Assembly (NCBI GenBank): GCA_015064665.1
Contig: SVRU01000051.1
Coordinates: 1-19,936, forward strand
Reading direction: 5' to 3'
Source: Oscillospiraceae bacterium
GTDB lineage: Bacteria; Bacillota_A; Clostridia; Oscillospirales; CAG-272
Length of the DNA stretch: 19,936 nt
Shown here: in pieces, positions 14,330 to 19,936 of the stretch
How positions within the stretch are numbered: the stretch's first letter is position 1
Layout of the letters: each line of letters begins with the position of its first letter
The notes under the pieces: model-generated
Database searches by the model: none
What the model was told of the DNA's origin: nothing
Seen by the model: the letters and a program-made list of their open reading frames with translations, nothing else
Program-made: the position numbers and the translations under genes

Positions 14330-15445
14330 ATGAATTTTGGAATAAATGTATTTGATTTCGGTGCAAAGGGTGACGGCATAACCGACGATACCGCCGCAAT
14401 ACAAAGTGCCATAAACTATGCCGCAGAGCGCGGCGGCGGACGTATCCTTTTTCCATATACAAAAACAGGCTACAGAATTGCCTCGCCCGGTATTGAAGAA
14501 TATAACGGAATGAAGCTTCGCTCACAGCTTATAATTCCTCCGGGAGGACACAACATATTCCTTGAGGGCGAGATGCCCTGCCGGCTTCTGAATGCGTACA
14601 TGGTTCGTCCCTCCGACCACCCCGCAGTGCCCGGCGGAACGCAGTTCAAAACTATGCGTACCGACAACACTTTTCTGTTTTCGGATTGGGAGGCACCCGA
14701 GGAGCACGATCCCGATGCGCGTCCTTGGTCGATAATTTCAGCACCGCAGGGAAAAAGCCTTAAGGGCAAATTCTGCGCAACGAAATTTTCAATCGCAAAT
14801 CTTGAATTCCGAGTTCACCTCAACACCGATAAAATGTATCCTACGCAGACTGCCGTAAACCTTCAGAATGTATCTCGCGTCTGGATAAGCGACTGTCAGT
14901 TCTGCCTTGACGAGCAGGTCGGTGACTCTCTCAACGGAAAGCAGCTTCTTGAAAACCCCTGCCACACCGCAGGTCTTATTGCATCCGGTGACCAGAACGA
15001 TGACGTTGTAATCAGAAATTCCGCGTCGCAAGGCTTCAAATACGGCTTCGTTCTCGGAGAGCACGTTGTTGCAGATTATCTTTATGTGCATAACTGCGAG
15101 GAGGGTGTTATCTTCCACGATTGCTCCCATCTTTCGATAATTACTCACATAGTAGCTCAGCACAACACTAACATAATTTCCACGACCAAGGGCTCTCTTT
15201 TCGAAATGCTTCCGGGACCCTGCAACGTAATCGTTCAGTCGCTTGACTTTGAGTGCGGAACAGGCCACCGCCCCGAAATCAGCCAGCTTCGATACGGCGT
15301 TCACGACGAGGAGGGAAGACTCTCGGGTGAGCTTACCTGGCTCAAGCCGTGGGGCAGACAGGAATTCCCAACGATGTGTACCGAGAACTTCCGCGTAAGA
15401 AAGCTTGACCCCGAAAGACAGGATATGACCTATAAATTTGAATAA
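14330..15445 (+). CDS. Pectate-lyase-superfamily (Pectate_lyase_3) beta-helix protein
   Basis: The 371-residue protein opens with INVFDFGAKGDGITDDT (about residues 5-21) and then AAIQSAIN, the hallmark start of Pectate_lyase_3 right-handed beta-helix proteins, a superfamily that includes GH28 polygalacturonases, GH55 glucanases and phage tail spikes. The body has the regular N/D-rich turns expected of a beta-helix (for example VNLQNVSRVWISDC, DDVVIRNSASQGF, VVADYLYVHNCEEG). There is no signal peptide, so it acts in the cytoplasm, unlike secreted pectinases. The GH28 NxD...DD...GHG catalytic pattern is not evident, so a specific activity cannot be given; an intracellular glycan hydrolase, lyase or epimerase is possible. 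AAAGGAG precedes the ATG. It is a single-gene unit with its own promoter and terminator. Confidence 0.8.
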   Translation: MNFGINVFDFGAKGDGITDDTAAIQSAINYAAERGGGRILFPYTKTGYRIASPGIEEYNGMKLRSQLIIPPGGHNIFLEGEMPCRLLNAYMVRPSDHPAVPGGTQFKTMRTDNTFLFSDWEAPEEHDPDARPWSIISAPQGKSLKGKFCATKFSIANLEFRVHLNTDKMYPTQTAVNLQNVSRVWISDCQFCLDEQVGDSLNGKQLLENPCHTAGLIASGDQNDDVVIRNSASQGFKYGFVLGEHVVADYLYVHNCEEGVIFHDCSHLSIITHIVAQHNTNIISTTKGSLFEMLPGPCNVIVQSLDFECGTGHRPEISQLRYGVHDEEGRLSGELTWLKPWGRQEFPTMCTENFRVRKLDPERQDMTYKFE

Positions 15446-15452
15446 CTAAAAA

Positions 15453-15503
15453 ACGCTTAACAAAGCTTTCCGATTTGGATTTTTACTTTGTTAAGCGTCT
15501 TTT
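15453..15503. terminator. Bidirectional terminator between the beta-helix and GH3 genes
   Basis: ACGCTTAACAAAG (15453-15465) pairs perfectly with CTTTGTTAAGCGT (15486-15498). CTTTTTAT follows on plus, and a T6 run follows on minus, so both convergent transcripts end here. Confidence 0.88.
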
Positions 15504-15511
15504 TATATGTT

Positions 15512-17098
15512 TTATACTTTGATATTGGTTTGCATCAATTTTCCGGTCATCTTTGATTTACCGAGGATTGCGTTTGCTGCGGCTCTTGCTCTATCGGGGC
15601 TTATTGGAGCACCGATGTGAACAAAGGTTTTTTCCTCTGGGTAATAATCGTCGATGAAATACGGACTTGCGAAGTTTAAAAACACCTTTTTCTCATCGGG
15701 GATAAGGTGTACTGTCCAGGCAGAATTAAAGCAATCTCTCGTTGCTCCTATCGAAATCGGAGCGTCAAGCATTATAATGACGTAATCGTAGGGCTTAAGC
15801 TCTTCGTTAAGGCTTTTGTCGATGAAATTGACGTAATTCCACTTGATGTCTACCGAGAAGCCCTCTTTCTTGAGCATATCCGCAATTATCTCAGCGCCTT
15901 CGATTTTTTCATCTGCATCGTTCTTTTTCGATTCAGAGGCGATAAGGTCAATGAGCACTTTGCTTCTGTTTTTATTGAGAGGAAGATTTCCAAGCTCATC
16001 TCTTATAAGAGTTATGCCTTTTTCGTTTATCTCTTTGAATGTTTTTTCAACAAAATCGGGATCGGCAGGCATTCTTTCTCTGTCTTTTTCTTCCAAGGTT
16101 ATACCGAGCTTATCGTATAGACGCTGAATTCTCTCGATAGCATCGTCGAGTCGTGACATGGGAATTCTTCCGGCTTCAATTTCCTCAACTATTCTGTCAC
16201 CTGCCTCAACAGGCGGCCAAAGCAGTATATCGGCACCGCAGGCAAAGGCTGCAACGGCTTCCTCAACCTGACTTCCGACAGTGCATCCGCCCATAGTGAG
16301 AGCATCGGTTACTACGACACCTTCAAAGCCAAGCTTCTCTTTAAGAAGACCTATTGTAAGATCCTTTGAGTGAGTTGCAATCGGAATAGTTCCGTAATCT
16401 GCTTTCTCGCTGAATGAACGAAGCGTGATATGTGAGGTCATAACGCTCATAACGCCCGCCTTGAACATCTCTTTGTAAACGTATCCGTAGGTTTCCATCC
16501 ACTTGTCAAAATCAAGCACGTTCTGACCTGCGGAAATATGCATATTCACGTGGTGAGTTCCGATGCCGGGGAAGTGCTTAACCGTTGCGGCAACCTTCTG
16601 GCTTTGAATACCCTTTACAACCTGTGCATACATTTTTGACGCATAGACAGGGTCGTCTGACATAGTTCCGCTTATTGTTTCGGTGCATCTGAACAACGGC
16701 AGGTCAACGCACGGACCGAGTATCCAGTCAACCTTGTTGTAATTCATCTGCATGCCAAGTGACTTTCCGTAATCATAGGCGTGCTTTTCGGAATTCGTAG
16801 CTCCGAGAAGACAGGAATATGCAGGCTTCGGACCGTTTTCAATCGTTGCTCCGTCGGCGCAAACCAAAAGAGGGTATTTCGAGGCACATTTGCATTTTTC
16901 AACGAAATCGGCTCTTGTTGAAGTATCACCGGGTACTGCTTCAATCAATCCCTCAGCAGGTCCCTTTGCATAGTAAAGGCCACCGATAGGGTATTTGTCA
17001 AAAAGGTCTTGAATGGTGCCCGAGCCCCGCATTCTTTTGACGTTTAAGATAACGGTTCTGTAAACCTTTTCGCGAAGAGTCAAATCAGTTAGCTTCAT
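15512..17098 (-). CDS. GH3-family glycosidase, NagZ-like, with altered acid/base dyad
   Basis: This 528-residue protein has a GH3 TIM barrel (about 1-335) followed by an alpha/beta-sandwich domain (about 365-520), the two-domain form of beta-N-acetylglucosaminidase-type GH3 enzymes. The nucleophile block GVVVTDALTMGG gives Asp265. The signature KHFPGIG (174-180) continues to VNMH, aligning with the NagZ K-H-F-P-G-H-G-D-T-x-x-D-S-H signature: His187 of the Asp-His acid/base dyad is kept but the Asp is Asn185. The enzyme therefore looks NagZ-like but may have altered catalysis or substrate. There is no signal peptide, consistent with intracellular hydrolysis of small amino-sugar or other beta-glycosides. 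It lies 33 bases downstream of the oxidoreductase gene and is probably co-transcribed; AGAGG precedes the ATG. Confidence 0.88.
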   Translation of the reverse strand: MKLTDLTLREKVYRTVILNVKRMRGSGTIQDLFDKYPIGGLYYAKGPAEGLIEAVPGDTSTRADFVEKCKCASKYPLLVCADGATIENGPKPAYSCLLGATNSEKHAYDYGKSLGMQMNYNKVDWILGPCVDLPLFRCTETISGTMSDDPVYASKMYAQVVKGIQSQKVAATVKHFPGIGTHHVNMHISAGQNVLDFDKWMETYGYVYKEMFKAGVMSVMTSHITLRSFSEKADYGTIPIATHSKDLTIGLLKEKLGFEGVVVTDALTMGGCTVGSQVEEAVAAFACGADILLWPPVEAGDRIVEEIEAGRIPMSRLDDAIERIQRLYDKLGITLEEKDRERMPADPDFVEKTFKEINEKGITLIRDELGNLPLNKNRSKVLIDLIASESKKNDADEKIEGAEIIADMLKKEGFSVDIKWNYVNFIDKSLNEELKPYDYVIIMLDAPISIGATRDCFNSAWTVHLIPDEKKVFLNFASPYFIDDYYPEEKTFVHIGAPISPDRARAAANAILGKSKMTGKLMQTNIKV

Positions 17099-17131
17099 AT
17101 AAAAAACCTCTTTAGCTGAAATGTTTTGAAA

Positions 17132-18172
17132 TTATTTTATGTACTTGGGAGCAACGGGTATACCGCCGTTTGCTGCCGATTCAACAGCTGCAAGACCAAC
17201 CGCAACGGTGTTAGAGCCCTCGCGTACTGTGCATACGATGGGGGTGCCGTTGAGGATTGCCAAAGCCATCTCGCGTATTTCGGCTTGTACGTTGTGATCC
17301 TTTACCGCAACGGGTACCTGAACGGCAGGATAGCTGTGCTTGCCGTTGTCGTCGGTTACGTGGTGATAAAGGGTGAGGAATGCGCTTCTGTTATCGCAGA
17401 TGATAGTACCCTTTGTTCCGTAAAGGCAGGTGCGCATCGTGTAATCTCTCTTAACGCCGATACCGCAGAAAATCTTACCTACTACGTTGTTCGGGAATTG
17501 CATAATAGCGATAGTGCAGTCGTCAACGGGCCAGTCGGTGAGAACCTTTCTGTTAGCGAGAGCCATAACCTTTTCGGGATCGCCTGCGATCCATCTGAGC
17601 AGGTCAATGGTGTGGCATCCGCCGCCGATAACACTGTAACGGAGATTTACGGGATCACGTCTCCATTCAGCACCGGGAATGTACTGATAGTCGTGAGCAT
17701 ACTCGGATTCAACGAAGAAAAGCTCGCCGATCTCGCCTGCGTCAACAAGCTCCTTAGCCTTTACAAAGCCGGGTGCCTTACGGCAAACCTGACCGGTCAT
17801 AAAGATTTTTCCGCTGGCGTCAGCCGCGTCAACCATTGCTTGACAGTCGTCCATAGACTGAGCAAGGGGCTTTTCGCAAAGAACGTGATAGCCTGCTTTA
17901 AGAGCCGCAACAGCCTGCTCTCTGTGTATCTGGTCGGGGGTGATGATGATAACGCAGTCAAAACCGCCGTCGGCAAGCATCTTGTTATAATCGGTGTATC
18001 TCTTTTCTTCGGGAATACCGAATTCGTCTCCGCGGCTCTTAAGAGCAGCTTCGTCAACGTCACAGATAGCCACGGTTTCGGCTACGTCACTGTTTTGATT
18101 AACTCCGTCAAGGTGGCGGAATGCAAGTGCGCCCATTCCAACCAGGGCAAATTTTACTTTTTTTTCATTCAT
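17132..18172 (-). CDS. Gfo/Idh/MocA-family oxidoreductase
   Basis: The 346-residue protein is an NAD(P)-dependent sugar or cyclitol dehydrogenase of the Gfo/Idh/MocA family. It has the N-terminal Rossmann motif VGMGALAFRH (11-20), ICDVD after strand two, the signature CEKPLA with Lys101, and a C-terminal block GGGCHTIDLLRW with His187 and Asp190, where catalytic residues usually lie. Members oxidise or epimerise a sugar hydroxyl, often the 3-position, and some remove glycosidic groups by a redox-elimination route with partner proteins. The ATG at 18172 is chosen because AAGGAG lies ten bases upstream and a longer open frame would run through its promoter and into the neighbouring gene. It sits between a DUF4838 protein and a GH3 glycosidase, suggesting a shared glycoside pathway. 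Confidence 0.92.
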   Translation of the reverse strand: MNEKKVKFALVGMGALAFRHLDGVNQNSDVAETVAICDVDEAALKSRGDEFGIPEEKRYTDYNKMLADGGFDCVIIITPDQIHREQAVAALKAGYHVLCEKPLAQSMDDCQAMVDAADASGKIFMTGQVCRKAPGFVKAKELVDAGEIGELFFVESEYAHDYQYIPGAEWRRDPVNLRYSVIGGGCHTIDLLRWIAGDPEKVMALANRKVLTDWPVDDCTIAIMQFPNNVVGKIFCGIGVKRDYTMRTCLYGTKGTIICDNRSAFLTLYHHVTDDNGKHSYPAVQVPVAVKDHNVQAEIREMALAILNGTPIVCTVREGSNTVAVGLAAVESAANGGIPVAPKYIK

Positions 18173-18202
18173 TTTTGGTGATCTCCTTTTAATTTTTAGT
18201 TT

Positions 18203-18231
18203 ATTATAATATATTTTAAATCCGAAAACAA
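18203..18231 (-). promoter_or_regulatory. Promoter of the oxidoreductase-GH3 pair
   Basis: On the minus strand TTGTTT (18231-18226) and TATAAT (18208-18203) are 17 bases apart. An AAACAA-N7-TTGTTT inverted repeat (18226-18244) overlaps the -35 and could be an operator. No convincing terminator separates this from the DUF4838 gene upstream, so read-through is likely too. Confidence 0.65.
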
Positions 18232-18269
18232 GGTCGTTTTGTTTGAAATTATCCTCAAATTGTTGTTTT

Positions 18270-19936
18270 TTACGCAAAAGGCGATTCGGGAAGAGAAGTC
18301 AATAATGAAAATACGTTATTTTTAAGTGAGTTCATTGCAAGGCCATGATCGTATACGCCTTGAAATTCTGCTTCGTATTTGCCTATTGTATCTCTGAGGA
18401 TGTAATATTTTTCCCAGGCTGATTTGTCGAGTCCGAGTGCCTTGAAAGCGAGTGCTTCTGCCAAGAGGTTTGCATATTCTGCGTGAAGCTCCAGCACCTT
18501 CATAGAAAAGGTTCTTATTCTGTACGGTGAATTGAAATTGTCGCGTATTATCTTAAGACCTTCAGCGGTAATGGAGGGAACGGTTCTGATTTTTTTTGCA
18601 AGCGGGGGATTATAAAATCTTGATATAGTGTAATTAAGAGACTTTTCCTGCTCAACAAATCCGAAATCTACGGCATCGCTGAGTTTTTCAAGATAGGCGT
18701 AAATATCCTCCCAGCAATCGCCGTAAGCGGTGCTGAAATAGTCCTCTTTCAGCTCTTCAAATGATATTGAGGTGTCGTAAAGAGTCCTTGCATATGCGTA
18801 AAAGGCGAAGCCGTTCGGGAAGAATGAGCGCTGTGAGCCGTCCTGAATAATTCCGCGTATTCCGTGAATTTCGTAAGACTTAACATCCTCGTGAATTACC
18901 TTGGCAATATTTATACCCGGAAGGTCGTAATACTGATGACGCCAGAAATGATACTCGTAAGCTATACATGAGCCGTGCCAACTCTTTCTCCACTCGTCAA
19001 GATGCAAAAAATATTCCTCAACTTTTGTGGGCAGGGTAATATTGTTTCTTTCGTATTTCGGCACCTCGACCTTTTCGATTGCCGTCGGAAGCGGTTTTGT
19101 AAAGCTTCTCGTAACCGGTGCGAGCATAAGAGTAAATCTATTTTGATTCTTTATTGCTTCCTCAAGCGGTGCAAAGGTTGTGTCGGTATAAGCGATAAAT
19201 ACTATTCTCGTATCAAGACTTGCTTTTGTCAGGGCGGCATCAAGCTCGTTGAGGAGTGTAATATACCAGTCCGAAGCCGTTTTCTTCACGCAATCCTCGC
19301 ATTCGCAGTGGTTGTTTCTGGAGTCGGCGAGCCAGACGTGTATATAGTCTGCATTATCGTGCTTTGCTATATAATCAACTATATAATCGACGACCTTTTT
19401 TCTTGCCGCGGTATTTGACATGCAGAACTCGGTGAATCTCGGTTTGTCCATCCAAAGCGTTCTTTTTCCGTTTCGCATGGCTATATACCGACGGGCATCA
19501 TCAGGTATCTCGCTGTCATCAAGAAAAGACGGGCGCGAATCTATTCCGAGCGGCTCACAGGTCCAGCCGTGACCGATATCGTGAAATTGAAGCCCCCTCT
19601 TTTCTATTTCTGCTTCACATTGTCTTTTCCATTGTAAAACCTGATCGTAGCTTACGGGCTCTGGCTTGCGGTTGTTTTCGTTATTTATATGCTCATAGTA
19701 AAAATTATAATAGCCGCTTGGAATGAAAAATTCCATCATAAAAACGTTCATTCCGATCTTGGGTGCAAAATCTATCGCGTCAAGCATGCACTGATGGAAT
19801 TCCGCTCCCTCGTTGCACTGACCTCTGTAACGCATCGACGGCTTAAATCTGTATTTCACGGGAGTTGTAGCCTTGATAGGAATGTATTCTCCGTCAACAC
19901 CCGGAAAAAGCCAGCGGCAGCCCATCTGTCTTAGGT
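18270..19936 (-). CDS. DUF4838 domain-containing protein, N-terminus beyond window
   Basis: The frame is open to the right edge (three in-frame codons, LRQ, precede the first Met at 19925), so at least 551 residues are present and the true start is outside. The first visible block, LRQMGCRWLFPGVDGEYIP, is the usual end of the N-terminal region in DUF4838 proteins, which are found next to or fused with glycosidases and share a GH20-like or alpha-glucuronidase-like TIM barrel. A CECEDC cluster in VWLADSRNNHCECEDC resembles the family's C-x-C-x-x-C element. The middle holds barrel-like blocks (TLWMDKPRFTEFCMSN, IVFIAYTDT, RGIIQDGSQRSFFPNG) and the C-terminal 150 residues are helical. No catalytic residue can be assigned. 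It heads a minus-strand cluster with the oxidoreductase and GH3 glycosidase. Confidence 0.8.
   Translation of the reverse strand, partial: LRQMGCRWLFPGVDGEYIPIKATTPVKYRFKPSMRYRGQCNEGAEFHQCMLDAIDFAPKIGMNVFMMEFFIPSGYYNFYYEHINNENNRKPEPVSYDQVLQWKRQCEAEIEKRGLQFHDIGHGWTCEPLGIDSRPSFLDDSEIPDDARRYIAMRNGKRTLWMDKPRFTEFCMSNTAARKKVVDYIVDYIAKHDNADYIHVWLADSRNNHCECEDCVKKTASDWYITLLNELDAALTKASLDTRIVFIAYTDTTFAPLEEAIKNQNRFTLMLAPVTRSFTKPLPTAIEKVEVPKYERNNITLPTKVEEYFLHLDEWRKSWHGSCIAYEYHFWRHQYYDLPGINIAKVIHEDVKSYEIHGIRGIIQDGSQRSFFPNGFAFYAYARTLYDTSISFEELKEDYFSTAYGDCWEDIYAYLEKLSDAVDFGFVEQEKSLNYTISRFYNPPLAKKIRTVPSITAEGLKIIRDNFNSPYRIRTFSMKVLELHAEYANLLAEALAFKALGLDKSAWEKYYILRDTIGKYEAEFQGVYDHGLAMNSLKNNVFSLLTSLPESPFA

Noticed and set aside
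17126..18181. A 351-codon plus-strand open frame opposite the oxidoreductase.
   Set aside because: It mirrors the minus-strand gene codon for codon, has no family features and no ribosome binding site; it is an antisense shadow.
18173..18277. N-terminal extension of the oxidoreductase to 18277.
   Set aside because: It would overlap the DUF4838 stop and run across the promoter; the added 35 residues are lysine-rich and unlike the family, while ATG 18172 has AAGGAG and the normal Rossmann start.

Overview
The window looks like chromosome from a low-to-moderate GC Gram-positive anaerobe, most likely an uncultured gut Clostridia-type Firmicute. The evidence is strong AAGGAG-type ribosome binding sites, near-consensus TTGACA-17-TATAAT promoters in most gaps, short intergenic spaces, and many cytoplasmic (signal-peptide-free) glycan enzymes. 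No rRNA, tRNA, CRISPR array or phage gene was seen. Species cannot be assigned by eye.

Layout. (1) Positions 1-120 are the end of an IS3-family insertion sequence (first 17 codons of an OrfA-like protein on the minus strand, preceded by a long hairpin). (2) A strong promoter (176-204) drives a decayed CocE/NonD-type serine hydrolase (274-759, in-frame TAG, truncated), and then an intact GH127-like beta-L-arabinofuranosidase homologue (792-2429). (3) nagB (2505-3290) has its own promoter and terminator. (4) A GH39-type glycosidase (3456-4752) is broken by a single frameshift and preceded by operator-like repeats. (5) An APC amino-acid permease (4859-6265). (6) Two tandem CNNM/CorC-type membrane proteins (6444-9094). 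(7) Class II fructose-bisphosphate aldolase on the minus strand (9163-10122), convergent with the CNNM pair and divergent from the next operon. (8) A three-gene operon (10290-14204) bounded by a clear promoter and terminator: a 718-residue fusion of calcineurin-like phosphoesterase, xylose-isomerase-like TIM barrel and PHP phosphoesterase, followed by two paralogous putative beta-propeller proteins. (9) A pectate-lyase-superfamily beta-helix protein (14330-15445). (10) A minus-strand cluster, in transcription order: DUF4838 protein (cut by the window edge), Gfo/Idh/MocA oxidoreductase, and GH3 glycosidase (19936 down to 15512).

How it fits together. Much of the window is intracellular carbohydrate handling: GH127-like, GH39, GH3/NagZ-like, DUF4838, beta-helix and Gfo/Idh/MocA proteins release or modify sugars; NagB and aldolase feed amino sugars and hexose phosphates into glycolysis. 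No sugar importer, SusCD pair or sugar-specific regulator lies in the window, so substrate uptake must be encoded elsewhere.

The strongest candidate for something undescribed is the operon at 10231-14250, where three metal-dependent folds are fused in one chain, each with its ligand set largely visible, and translationally coupled to a duplicated propeller-like family of unknown role.
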